Numbered from the stretch's first letter, positions 1 to 10,545 are shown. The stretch is 64,000 nt of DNA from Lepraria neglecta (GCA_033220425.1 CM065651.1:1922001-1986000), one strand, 5' to 3'. Numbers and translations: made by a program. Notes: generated from the letters alone by a model not told the origin.

Positions 1-1051
1 TGCCCTGAGACTTTAGTATCACCGTGGGTAGAGAGCAATGACCGCATGACCTGGCCTGCAATCCAGATGGAGAAGATGGGCATGGTGTTGTACAATGAGT
101 TGTTTTTGGCAATGACAGACCAGTTCAGAATCGCAGGCGGAGACCATACTCCTACTGCATGTAGGAATGAGGGCGAAGGAACCGTAGCCAGGATGTCTTT
201 GCGGACGATTACCAAGGTCACATCCGTGATTCCTATTGTCCATACATTAGTTGAAGACTGTTTTGCATTTAGGCCCGAGAATATTCACCAATATTCTTCT
301 GTGCCCCTCCGTAGATCACTGCATACTTGCTCACGTCGACTCGACGGCTGAGGAAGTTGGAGCTCATGTCAGCGACTACCAATCTGTCGTCTTCGCCATC
401 TTTCGACATAAGACATTTGGGAAAGCTTGGAAATTCTACACCGTCCACTGTCTCGTTGTCACAATAGTACGCAAACGCACTCCCTCCACGAGAGGTCATC
501 TTCCACGTATCCTCGTGCGGTATCTTGCCAAATTTGCCTTCATTCCATTCCCTAGCATCCGTAACAATGCTGACAAAATTCTCGGCCTTTCCGCCGTTCT
601 TCAACGGCTCTAGAAGGTTTGCTGCCTCTTGCGATGCCTTGAGCGACCAAGAGCCAGTGACAATATATTCAAGACGTAATCCTTCCCGAATCTCCCTCCT
701 GACTCTCTCCAGAATCTTCTCTTCGTCACTTCCGAGCTCTTTCTCGGCCAGCCTTCTTCTCTTCTCCACCCAAACAGCTACCATGTTGTAAACCACAGCA
801 CTGAACTCCCCGCTTCCACCACCATGCATGAAGAGGATGTCATAGTTGTCCGGTATACCCAGCAATGAGACCAGCGCAGCCTTTGTGTCTGCCAAAATCT
901 TGTTGGCCGTGGGGGAGCGGTGGGATATTTCTGCTAACGAGAGACCGCTGTCCTCGAAGTTGACGAATGCACGGGCCCCTTCTTCGAGGACAGGAGTAGG
1001 CAGGGGGGCGGGACCTGCCCCGAAGTATGCTACCTCTTCTCTGGAAGGCAT
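1..1051 (-). CDS. SER1: Phosphoserine aminotransferase (3' end outside window)
   Basis: Pyridoxal-phosphate enzyme that makes phosphoserine from 3-phosphohydroxypyruvate in cytosolic serine synthesis. Exon 1 is 1051-289, a 56 bp intron (288-233) has GT-AG ends, and exon 2 runs from 232 off the window edge. Visible family features are the N-terminal [10 protein letters not shown] motif, a GGSG turn in the middle, and GGAQKNIG with the PLP-binding lysine at about residue 252, right at the splice junction. After splicing the frame continues [12 protein letters not shown], typical of the enzyme. I chose the Met of MPSREEV at 1051 because fungal orthologues begin there; an in-frame ATG at 1102 would add 17 residues. 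The gene is divergent from LYS4. It looks intact apart from being cut by the window end. Confidence 0.93.
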
Positions 1052-1224
1052 CTTGCAGTGCAAGTGGAGAGGAATTAATTCGTTTGCTTCAACGCTGGTC
1101 AAGACAGAATTCCGCAGCCTTTCGGACAGGACTCAAAGTCCTACAATTTTTCTCCGAACTTCGCCAGAACCACTGCCACCCCCATTGTGCTTTCTTGGAC
1201 GTTCCTTAGACTGCGTGAGGCGAG
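1052..1224. promoter_or_regulatory. Shared divergent promoter of SER1 and LYS4
   Basis: Only about 173 bp separates the two start codons, so both amino-acid biosynthesis genes must be driven from this stretch. A GGACTCA heptamer at about 1129-1135 is one mismatch from the TGACTCA site of Gcn4/CpcA, the general amino-acid control activator. That site call is weak, but it would suit both genes. Confidence 0.45.
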
Positions 1225-3745
1225 ATGCTTGTAAGTGCGCCATCCTATCGCTTGTAATCTGCGGTGTTGAGCTAATTGCCGCACAGAAGAGGACCGGAGC
1301 TTTACTGCTTCGCTGCAGAGCAACGAGACCTCTTCCTCGGCAACCTTTGCCCCATATCAGGCCTCGATCCTACTGTACTACTACACCTCGTAGACATGCG
1401 GATGTCTTCCCCTCCCAGATCGAGGATTCCTCCTCTGCCGCCATCCTCTCCTCCCTACAAAGCCCAGCTCTAGCCCCGCAGACTCTCACAGAAAAGATTG
1501 TCCAGCGCTACTCCCTTGGCCTCGCCAACGACCAATACGTGAAAGCTGGAGACTATGTCACCCTGTCGCCGCACCATTGCATGACACACGACAACTCATG
1601 GCCCACGGCTCTAAAGTTCATGTCAATTGGGGCATCTAAGATCCACGATCCCAGGCAGATCGTTATGACCCTAGATCACGACGTCCAGAATAAAAGCGAG
1701 TCAAATTTGAAGAAATACAGACAGATTGAGGAGTTTGCGAAGAAGCAAAAGGTGGACTTCTTTCCTGCGGGGAGGGGCATCGGCCATCAGATCATGGTTG
1801 AGGAAGGATATGCTTTCCCCGGAACCATGACAGTTGCGTCAGACAGTCATTCGAACATGTATGGAGGAGTGGGCTGTCTAGGTACCCCCATGGTACGGAC
1901 TGATGCGGCTTGTATATGGGCAACAGGAAAGACCTGGTGGCAAGTTCCACCCATTGCCAAGGTCACATTTACGGGAGCTCTACACAAAGGTGTTACCGGC
2001 AAAGATGTAATTGTGGCCTTGAGCGGCCTGTTCAACAATGACGAAGTGCTGAACCATGCCATCGAGTTTACTGGGTCAAGAGAAGCGATGATGAGTCTGT
2101 CCGTTGATGCTCGACTGACCATCGCTAACATGACGACCGAATGGGGTGCCTTGACTGGATTATTTCCAATGGACTCAGTTCTGGAGAAATGGCTGAGGTA
2201 CAAGGCTACAGAGGCAGCCCTTTACGAATCTGCTGAGCTGAGTAATGCCTTGACATTCAAGCGATTTTCACACCAGCGGCTGGACGAGCTGTTCGAGAAT
2301 CGGCTATTCGCAGATCCAGGCGCAAAGTACGCCAAGAACCTACATCTTGACCTCTCGACGCTATCTCCTTACGTTTCGGGACCTAACTCAGTGAAGTTGG
2401 CTACTCCATTGGAGGAGTTGTCAGCGCAGAACCTGACGATTGACAAAGCTTATTTAGTCTCCTGCACCAATTCTAGAGCTTCTGACCTTGCAGCTGCAGC
2501 TAAAGTTTTCAAGGACGCTGCTAAAGAGAACGAAGGCAAAGTGCCTAAGATTGCTGAGGGTGTTAAATTTTACATTGCAGCAGCTTCCTTGCCAGAGCAG
2601 CGAGCAGCAGAAGAGGCGGGCGATTGGCAAGCAATGTTGGATGCTGGCGCGATCGCCCTGCCTGCCGGATGTGGACCCTGTATCGGACTCGGCACTGGGC
2701 TCCTTGAAGATGGCGAAATCGGCATTTCGGCGAGCAACCGAAACTTCAAGGGTAGAATGGGCTCCCAGAAGGCCAAAGCTTACCTCGCTAGTCCTGAGGT
2801 TGTCGCTGCAAGCGCATTGTATGGCAAGATCTCAGGCCCAGGATGGTATGAACGCCCAGAGGGGTGGTCAGGGGTGAACATGGGTGAGGGTGTTATTACT
2901 GCTGAGGAAGCCCTGCAAAACGTCATAGGTCAATTTGATATCGCGATCGAGACTGCAGAGCAAGGCGTGTCGCCCGATCAATCAACCGAAACCAACGAAG
3001 CAGTTATAGATGTCCTTCCTGGGTTTCCAGAGGAAGTCAAGGGCGAGATTGTCTTCCTGGATGCAGATAATATCAGGTACGTTGCGCGTCCTAACTCCAG
3101 CTTCCGTTCGAATTTCCACATCTGACTCATTCTAGCACTGACGGCATATACCCTGGCAAATACACATATCAAGACGACGTAACCAAAGAGAAGATGGCAG
3201 AGGTCTGCATGGAAAACTACGATGCTGCGTTTCCTTCCATCGCACGAGAGAACGATATCATTGTCGCCGGCTTTAATTTCGGATGTGGCTCTTCTCGAGA
3301 GCAAGCTGCAACGTCCATCCTGGCGAAGAAGATACCCTTAGTGGTGGCTGGAAGCCTAGGGAATACGTTCAGCCGCAATGCGATCAACAATGCTCTCCCT
3401 TTGCTTGAGATCCCGCGCCTGGTGCAAAGGCTGAGGGAGACCTTCTCGAGTACCAAAATACAGAGCTCTCAGCAAAATGTCAAAGAGCCGTCTCAGAATC
3501 GCGAATCACTGGATTCGCCACCGCCTGCACCACAGGCTTCGCCGGAAAAAGAGAAGCAACTAACGAGACGGACCGGCTGGACATTCACATGGGATGTCCG
3601 TCGAAGCAAAGTCATCGTACAGGAAAGCGAAGAAGGGAAGACTTGGAGCGAAAATGTGACTGCACTCCCTCCAAACATCCAGGAGATTATTGCCAGAGGT
3701 GGACTAGAGAAATGGGTAAAGAAAGAGATCGAAGCAGCTGCCTAA
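1225..3745 (+). CDS. LYS4: Homoaconitase, mitochondrial
   Basis: Converts homocitrate/homoaconitate to homoisocitrate in the alpha-aminoadipate lysine pathway, in the mitochondrial matrix. Exons: 1225-1230, 1287-3076, 3136-3745; introns of 56 and 59 bp with GT-AG ends; 801 residues. The first exon is only ATG CTT; splicing gives an Arg-rich presequence ([16 protein letters not shown]), which suits matrix import. The three Fe-S ligands are visible as C395 (SCTNSR) and C464/C467 (CGPC). The swivel domain in exon 3 has the GCGSSREQA motif. A proline/serine/glutamine-rich linker (about residues 700-735) precedes the C-terminal [16 protein letters not shown] block typical of fungal Lys4. The open frame extends upstream to 846, but that part overlaps SER1 and is not coding. 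Confidence 0.93.
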
Positions 3746-4646
3746 GGGACAAAAGACGACCAATTTTCATATTCCAAGGGGTCCCAGCCCCTCCCGTGAC
3801 ACGTCTTTCGGGGCAGGAACCCGTAGATGAGGTGATAGTCAAGGGTTACGTACCCAATTTGTTGCAGATGACAATGGGTATTAGCCAGGATCACGCACCG
3901 AAAGGTGGTTGGGTCACAGTGAAGTACGAAGTATGAGCGGCAAGTCGCCAAATGATGAGCAAGAATCTAGGACATTAGGAGAATGAGGCAGCTTGACGAT
4001 TGCTCCAGAGAGGGTTTGTAAGCATCATGCGGGTAACAATCGACTTTGCCACTTGCTCAATGGAAATACTTCCTTCCTCGCTTGCTTCAATTAGCTTTGA
4101 CTGTAGTGCGTCGCAATTACATCAGACTTCGCACCGTCACACCTGCTCGAAAACTCAATCGGGATAAACCGCCGCCTTATCGTATGTTCCTTTCCCATAT
4201 GTCTTTCTTCTCACAACGACCTTCGGACTTGAGCCATTTACTAGCTCCACTCGCATCTCATGCTTCATTTTGTCTTCCATAGTATTGGATCTGCTGACTC
4301 TGCCTAAGAAATAGCGGCTTGAAAGGCCCTTGTCGTTGCCAGCCAACCCGTCTCACTACCCAAGACAAGTCTTTAGGTCTGCCTTGCCAATGTACCCAAG
4401 TAAGGCTGCTTGCCCAACTTTATCAGTACCCTAACAATGGAGGGGGAGGGGAAGGCTTACATGTATGGAGCCGTGTCGATGTCGGGTGTGCAGTTTGCTC
4501 CGTAACTCGCACCATTCTAGTACGCGTAGTCATCACTGCGTGTGGTGACTAGAGTGGGGTCGACAACTGCGCTCGGGGTGCCACTGGCGCTCCGGTGAAT
4601 GGCATCAATACCGGCAGGGAAGAACTGGTACATGGTCCTATAGTTG
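3746..4646. other. Intergenic, no gene seen
   Basis: About 900 bp between LYS4 and the next convergent gene. Only short frames without recognisable protein character are present. It should include the LYS4 3' UTR. Confidence 0.5.
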
Positions 4647-5429
4647 TCAGTCGAGTTCATAGAGGTAGAACTGCGCTGTATTGGTCGTACAGTCGAGTTC
4701 TACCATCAAAGTCTCGGCCCTGAGGGGATTTGTCATTATGCCGCCCACCATTCGAGGAGTCATCATTTCGGGATATCCAGTGGAGGGAAAAAAGGGGAGG
4801 ACGAAATTATCGATTACGGCTCCGCCTAAGGTCGTTATGACGGTGCAGGGGCCATCTTTTCCCAGCGTGGTGTCATAACCGTAGATGTACTGGATGGTGT
4901 AGGTGCTGCTTGGGTCGACGGTAACGTCCTGTTGGATCGAAGGGTTTACGCCGTCTACTTCTACGTAGAAGAAGAATCTGCTGAGTTTGGTTAGGAGGTT
5001 GTGGAAGGCGTAGAGATAAGGTAGGCTTGCGACTTACGCGTATGGAGGGACATCTTGGCCAGCATTCACTGTGCAGGATGGGAAACATCCGGCGTCGGTG
5101 TTGTATGTGTACCTGAGGAACCCTGTACCGGCGAAATTTGGGTCGGCGACTGCATTGTTGGTGCAGGTGGAGGCGATGGCGGTGGTGCTTGTAAGTGTGA
5201 GGGTTGGTGTAATGGTTGAAGATGAGGTGTGGTGAGAGGTGCTTTTATGTGAGGTGCTTCTGTTAGTGATGCTGCTGTGATGAGTGCTGCTGTGAGAAAT
5301 GCTTGTGTGGTGAGGAGTGCTTGTATGAGAGCTGCATCTGTGAGATGAAGACGTCGGGCTTATATGTGGCAACAAGATACTCGGCTGTCTCATTGAAAAG
5401 ACTGTCTCTTGAACTCTTGTTATCAACAA
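4647..5429 (-). CDS. Ser/Thr/His-rich protein with a C-terminal beta-sandwich-like domain
   Basis: Exon 1 is 5429-5038 and exon 2 is 4980-4647, joined over a 57 bp GT-AG intron; 241 residues if the Met at 5429 is right. Residues about 20-80 are a repetitive Ser/Thr/His linker. The C-terminal 145 residues contain spaced cysteines, a DPSSTYTIQYIYGYDTTLG stretch and a final LDCTTNTAQFYLYELD, which resembles the jelly-roll (CBM4/9, CenC-like) modules of fungal secreted proteins. No signal peptide follows the chosen Met, so the true start probably lies in an unseen upstream exon. Function unknown; a cell-wall or secreted role is inference. Confidence 0.5.
5180..5345 (-). repeat. Minisatellite coding the Ser/Thr/His linker
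   Basis: Imperfect repeats built around GTGCTT and TGCTTGTGTG at roughly 15-24 bp spacing on the + strand. On the - strand they code the low-complexity linker. Such tracts commonly vary in length between strains. Confidence 0.5.
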
Positions 5430-5857
5430 TGCATTGTAGATTAGAAGGAGAACTCAGCTGTTCCATCGGTCTTGGGGTCTTCCCCGCGTTGTCAGTCGTG
5501 CCTGTCACATTTTATATTGAACGTCGGTGAACTTTCAGGCAAGAACGATCAGGCGGTCCCGCATTGAGTTCCCCGAGCAACGTGAATCAAGTTCAGCAGT
5601 AAGACTTCACTGTTGAGAAAGCTATATCTTAACGCAGAGTGCTCTGAGATGAGGCAGACGTATTGAAGATCTCATGGTCTATTCTATAAGTTTTCCAGAC
5701 GCTAAGCAGTGTTTGTGTTTCCCCGACGCGCTCACAGACTGTAGCCACGTCCCGGTAGCACTCTGACCACAGCTGCATTGAACCCTGCCCGTTCTTAATC
5801 GAGCCTGATTGCAATTCCGGAACGCGTCTTTAAAGCCTCACCTATTCGTCGACCATC

Positions 5858-5977
5858 ATGGACCACTACACAGAGACCCCTAGCTCGGCGCCTCCAAGCA
5901 ATATCATAAAGAGCAAAAAGGAAGCTCTAGTATCGGCATGCGAAGTGAAAATCGAGCTCTATCCCATGGACGGCTGA
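5858..5977 (+). pseudogene. Truncated start of an ankyrin-type gene, copy 1
   Basis: A 39-codon frame beginning MDHYTETPSSAPPSNIIKSK and stopping at 5977. Its first ~28 residues match the start of the remnant at 9703 (MDTSRDTPFSALHNGIIISK), with visible DNA similarity and similar sequence just upstream of the ATG. The remainder is lost near the point where the piggyBac-like relic begins. It is read as the 5' stump of a duplicated gene. Confidence 0.45.
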
Positions 5978-6039
5978 GCACCTCGTTTCAGGGACTTAAC
6001 CGAGGTCCGCCCAGCGTATTTGCAACTCCAATTTCTTCA

Positions 6040-6615
6040 ACTTCTTCAACTATATAGCACTTATAAGCCACTATTAAGTTCCCAAAGTGCTGGAACGCCT
6101 CGCAACCGTACCTCTGACGATGTCGACCACGTCATCCACCGCCCTCCAACGCGGCCAAATCGCGCCCCCCAACCCCTGGCCACTGCCAGACTACGAACCA
6201 ATGCATATTAAGCAACCATTCCGTACAGGCATACATAATCTGCCTAGCAACGTCCCAATCGACTCTCCCTACGCTATATTTAACCTCTCCTTCGACCATT
6301 CGAGCGCTGCGGACCTCTTAGCGACTAAATCCACCAAGCTTACCAAGCGGAGCACAAGCTAGTACGCCTCACCACTGACGCTAAGCCCTAGAGAGCACAT
6401 ATAGCAGCAGGGATTAAGGTTGGGAGGCAAACTAGCAAGGCTGCAAGCAAGCGGAAGCCTCTCGGAGAGCTAGCTACAAATTTAGTACTACAGGGTAAAT
6501 TAGCAGGGAGGCCGGAAGAGAGACCACCAAGGTCTAGATTTAGTTGCAACATTTGCTACATCTCTCTATATAATTATAAAAAGTGCTGGAAAGACTATAT
6601 AAGGCTTGTTGATTG
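6040..6615 (+). mobile_element. piggyBac-like element, internally deleted copy
   Basis: The left part reads PRNRTSDDVDHV and DSPYAIFNLSF, matching PHKRVSDDIDHV and DNPCAIFSLFF of the larger copy at 22593-24632. The right part reads KPLGELATNLV and FSCNICYISLYNYKKCW, matching KALGDLSVNVG and the terminal Cys-containing tail of that copy. The catalytic core between them is missing, so this is a non-autonomous or dead deletion derivative. The two halves lie in different frames. Terminal repeats and target duplication could not be fixed. Confidence 0.7.
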
Positions 6616-6630
6616 ATATATGGAGTGTTG

Positions 6631-7705
6631 ATGTTGCTATTTCAACGAGGTGTTTTGGTCAGCCGTCCATGGGATAAAGCAGAGCTACAAAAGCGAGACA
6701 TTACAGACCGAACTCGGCAATATTACGAATTGCTTATACGAATGACCCAAGAGCAGCTTAAGAGCGGAGATCCAGACCCCCAGATCCTGTCTCAATTCGA
6801 CATCGTCCATAATTATCAGCAAGCTCGAGCTCAAGAGCTAGAAGAGTGTCAGCAAAAGCTAAAGTCAGTCGACCGCTATGCTAGATTCGCAGATTATGCA
6901 ATGGAGAGATGCAAACGACTTATGCAAGTCGACGGAAATTTTACATTCCAGAAAATGCTGTGGCACGACGTTGTCGAAAAGCTGGATGCTGAGGATAGGG
7001 AGTTTTTAGAATGGGAGGGCTCCGAGACTGAAGCTCCTCAACAGATAATTCGACTTGAATTAGTCAGTGCAATGGATATATTAAAGGAGACAAATGAGGA
7101 GCAGATGTTTTGGGAGATCCGGCTTTATGCCAATAAGAATGTCGAATTTCACAATCTATTGCTGGAGTTGAGAGGCCAGGCACGCTACGACGAGCTTTTG
7201 TTGCACACCTTCGAAGATGAGCGTTCTGTGCAGAGCGTTTTACCTAAGGAGGAGTTAAAGGACGCCGAGCACTATCAAACGGCCATCAAGCGCTACAGAG
7301 AGAAATTCTGGATTCCATTAAAGACAGGCGAAGGGCCGGAATACTGGCGGAAAAGGGTGTTTGTTCTAGAGCACTGTTAGAGAGAAGTCCGAGGCTGCGA
7401 CCGGGGTGCCACCAGAGACTCCCCATGAGAAAACTCGCCAAGGGTTCAATCGGCTAGAAAGGAAGCTGGAGGAGCAGGTCAAAGCCATGGGTGAAACCAG
7501 AGATATGGTTCAGGCTATTGGAAATGCTGCCGCCTCTTCCACGAAGCTGAATCCAGCACAGAGACGTGCGCTTTCAAAGTCATTTGAAGACCAGGACTAC
7601 TGGAAAAGGCAGCATATGAGTAATGAGGACACTGCAGCACTTCTTCCATTTGCAGGAGGCTCGGAGAATGAGATGGAAGTCGATGAGGAAGTTGGAGATG
7701 TCTAG
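6631..7705 (+). pseudogene. Unrecognised fungal gene, paralogue A (frame broken near 7380)
   Basis: First frame 6631-7380 codes about 249 residues, charged and helical. A second frame, open from about 7370 to 7705, continues with a coiled-coil-like segment (RLERKLEEQVKAMGETRD) and an acidic tail. The two join by a single frame change, with no plausible intron between them (only ~24 nt of GT-AG spacing). The core is shared with the gene at 8369-9181: FWEIR/FWELR, a central ARYDELL/GRYDELL motif, then DAEHYQTAIKRYREKF/DADHYLKSIFRYIRRYF. The 5' end lies 15 bp after the piggyBac relic, so the original N-terminus may have been replaced. I recognise no known domain. It could be a functional gene with a sequencing error or a decayed copy. 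Confidence 0.55.
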
Positions 7706-7761
7706 AGCTTGAGATTTTGGATTTTTTTAGGCGGTTTCGGGAAAGTTGAAAATTAGATTTT

Positions 7762-7830
7762 GGATTTATGGAAATTTGAGCGAGTCGCTACCAAATTTTC
7801 GTGGCAAGCTGCTCAAATTGCCTCAAATCC
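7762..7830. repeat. Imperfect foldback (20 bp arms)
   Basis: 7762-7781 and 7811-7830 are inverted repeats matching at 17 of 20 positions, with a 29 bp loop. The surroundings (7725-7870) are A/T-rich and partly self-complementary, so this may be the centre of a small foldback element between the two paralogues. Confidence 0.4.
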
Positions 7831-8368
7831 AGAAATCCACTCTAAAATTTCGGTGGCCTGAAAGCTAATATTGTACTCTTCTATTTTATATCATGACAGG
7901 TTAAATAGTTTTGGATTCTCTCAAGACGAGAACCATAGCAAAAGTTCTCAAATTGAGTGTTGGCGAACATTCTCGTTGCGGAAATTCACATGGTCATTAA
8001 TTGTGTGGCGACTTTCCCATGCGGTGTGGATATTCGAGCCCATGACTCATACGACGGTACGTGTTCTACTTAAAGGCTTTCCAACTTAAGCCCACATCTC
8101 GTCCACTATCACTCACACCCCAACCTGTCCGGAAAGAGTCATTGAATCGACCCATCAACTCTGCAGACCTCTCGACCTCGTTGTCGTCATATTCGCCGAG
8201 TTCAAATTTCTATACCGAGAACATCCTTGCTTTTGCTAAGCCTAGCAAGTTATTCTAGAATTTTTCCACTCCGTGAATACGGCAAAGCTCTTACACCAGC
8301 CGCCGTGGTCATTCGCGACTAATTCCAGCATCTCACGCCCAACGCCCTTGGATCGCATCTCACCCGTA

Positions 8369-9181
8369 ATGGAGCCCACCGATATTGGCGCGGTTGAGAG
8401 CTCGCCAGCAGACTATAGTTCCCAAAATCAAATTTTGAACGAACTTGATAGACTTCGAGAGTATTTGATTGACTATTCCGAAGACTTTTTCCATGATGTG
8501 GAAGGAAGTTATTTATTCAAGGGCTGCGGTATGCCGGAAATCGTGCGTCGACTTGATGAAGAAGAGGAAGAATACCTTGCATGGAGGGAGAAACAAATTC
8601 GATCCAAATACCCAAAGCAGAGCCCTTTGCAGAGAAACAAATGGCAGTATGAGAAACAGATCCAGCAGCCCGGATACCAATCTTATAGAAAGTATTTACT
8701 GAAGGCGATGAGAAAAAGTGATCCCGAGATAATATTTATTCCCGAAGACCACAAATTCTGGGAGCTCAGGCAATATGTGAAGAGATCAATATCAAGTCCA
8801 TTGTCAGGTGGTCCACTTGAACTCCAAAGAGCGGGCCGGTACGACGAACTTCTACAACTTTGTCTTCGTGATAATGAGAATCTCCAGTCTAACGCATCAG
8901 TGGTTTATCCCCAACTCCCAGAAGGGGACGCCGACCATTATCTCAAGAGTATTTTCCGTTATATCAGGAGGTACTTCGAATATGGTGGTGGGACTGAGAA
9001 TATGGGGTTGATTCAAAACGATACTGCCTTAAGACACAGGAAAGCACTCGGGTTCCAGCTGAATCACCGGGAGGAAGGAATTTTAGCCTGGCGGAACAAC
9101 CTCGGCTCTTTTCCACAGGCTCGATACTACCAGGAGGATCTATGCGCGAAATTTCACTACGACAGCGAAGATTTATGTTGA
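8369..9181 (+). CDS. Unrecognised fungal gene, paralogue B
   Basis: Intact single-exon frame of 270 residues from the ATG at 8369; the frame is open further 5' to about 8273 without another ATG. Charged, mostly helical protein with a run of acidic residues (RRLDEEEEEYLAWREK), an FWELRQYV segment, GRYDELLQLCLRDNENLQS and DADHYLKSIFRYIRRYF. These blocks occur in the same order in the neighbouring copy at 6631-7380, so the two arose by duplication. No signal peptide, membrane segment or known catalytic motif. Function unknown. The position between two stumps of an ankyrin-type gene suggests the whole neighbourhood was duplicated. Confidence 0.6.
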   Translation: MEPTDIGAVESSPADYSSQNQILNELDRLREYLIDYSEDFFHDVEGSYLFKGCGMPEIVRRLDEEEEEYLAWREKQIRSKYPKQSPLQRNKWQYEKQIQQPGYQSYRKYLLKAMRKSDPEIIFIPEDHKFWELRQYVKRSISSPLSGGPLELQRAGRYDELLQLCLRDNENLQSNASVVYPQLPEGDADHYLKSIFRYIRRYFEYGGGTENMGLIQNDTALRHRKALGFQLNHREEGILAWRNNLGSFPQARYYQEDLCAKFHYDSEDLC

Positions 9182-9702
9182 AGATACCAAGTTTCAAGAT
9201 CATGGCTGGGCTCAGCAAGCTTTGGCGTAGATGAGTCTCCGTACTTGGGGCGGCATGGGGGTATTGATTGGCACAAGCACTCGAAGAAGGACTGGCTATC
9301 GCAACACTCTTGAATAGGGCCTTGCTACCCTCCGTAACCCTAGTTGGCTATAGGCTAAGGTGCAATGTAATTCAAGTTCTTCAATTCTTTGCCAGTAATG
9401 CTTGAAAACTTGCATCCCTACACCTTGACATTGTCAACACGCAAGAGACACCTTGACGAACCGCCTCAGTTCTGGCTAAAGACCATTACGCAACAGGGCC
9501 ACGAGTAAAGCAAAGCAGTGAGTGGAGCAGAATCTAAATAGTTGCGTTTTTCTCTACGTAAAGGCAGGCAGATTGTTACTGGAACAGGAGCTTTCTCCCA
9601 GTAGTACTATTAAGCCACCCACTACCCTAGAGATGGAGCCACGTGGAATCATTTTCGCACCTCTAGACTACCTCTCCGAAGCCTCAATTCTCCTATCTCG
9701 AC

Positions 9703-9952
9703 ATGGACACGTCCAGAGACACGCCCTTTTCGGCGCTCCATAACGGTATTATAATCAGCAAGAAAGAGGCTGTTGCAGCTCCTACTGACCCTGGGGTCCA
9801 TCAAGGAGGTCGTCAGTGCACGAAATGATGAGGGACATACCGCGGAGGACATTACAATGTTGGCTGGGAATGATAGTCTCGCGACACTGATTCGCTCCTT
9901 CATGCCGCAGATCACGCAGTTGCTTATTACGGAGGGACTCAGCAAGAAATGA
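9703..9952 (+). pseudogene. Ankyrin-type gene remnant, copy 2
   Basis: The start MDTSRDTPFSALHNGIIISK resembles the stump at 5858. After one frame change near 9780 the sequence continues LLLTLGSIKEVVSARNDEGH and TAEDITMLAGNDSLATLIRS, typical of a degenerate ankyrin repeat, and stops at 9952. With one frame break and only one repeat it is unlikely to be functional. Confidence 0.5.
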
Positions 9953-10189
9953 TGGCACAAGAGCTCTGCTTTTGTCTTTAAACCCCCGAGTATCGTTTGC
10001 ACCGAGAGAATGGAACAGAGTTGTGAGAAAATCGATGGAGATGTAGGAGGTTTCATATGTAGATACCACTAGATGCAGTTCAACAGCCAGACTGTCGTGT
10101 TTGTATAGAAACCTAATGTAATCGTTGGTAGATCTTAAAGATAGTAAAGGCTTGTAATAAGGAAAATCTCCAATGCCAAGCTAGAAAGG

Positions 10190-10545
10190 TTCACCCTCCA
10201 GGTCAACGCCAAAAAAAAGTTCACACTACCCCGGAAAGGTCCCGGAGCGCAGGCCCCGAAGTCGCCCGGAGATCCCCCACCACTCGGGCACTTATTAGGC
10301 CTAGAATACTGCTATTCTCACGATTTATCAACGTATACGCGATCCCTCGTCCTCTATACGGTGCTATGGTCTTTGGGGTATACTGTAGACCTACAGTTTT
10401 ACTGGTGGAGCTAGAAGGTAGTGGAATTGAAAGAATTTGGTGGTTGTGGGGTGCTATTGAGGGGCGCGCTTGCTTAGGGGTGTCGCTTATGGGGGCCCCC
10501 GCCCGGAAAAACATGAACTTTTTTTTGGCGTTAACGTGACCCTCC
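10190..10545. mobile_element. MITE-like element with ~20 bp terminal inverted repeats
   Basis: The sequence AACGCCAAAAAAAAGTTCA at 10205-10223 is repeated exactly in inverse orientation at 10514-10532. Flanking CACCCTCCAGGTC on the left and the inverse of GGAGGGTCACGTT on the right extend the similarity imperfectly. The ~300 bp interior has no reading frame. This fits a non-autonomous inverted-repeat transposon; the family is unknown and no target duplication was pinned down. Confidence 0.6.

Noticed and set aside
846-1224. Upstream extension of the LYS4 reading frame
   Set aside because: It is antisense to SER1 coding sequence and the promoter; the spliced ATG at 1225 explains the gene and gives a proper presequence.
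9649-10056. 135-codon minus-strand frame
   Set aside because: It is the antisense of the ankyrin-type remnant, which has clear family character on the + strand.
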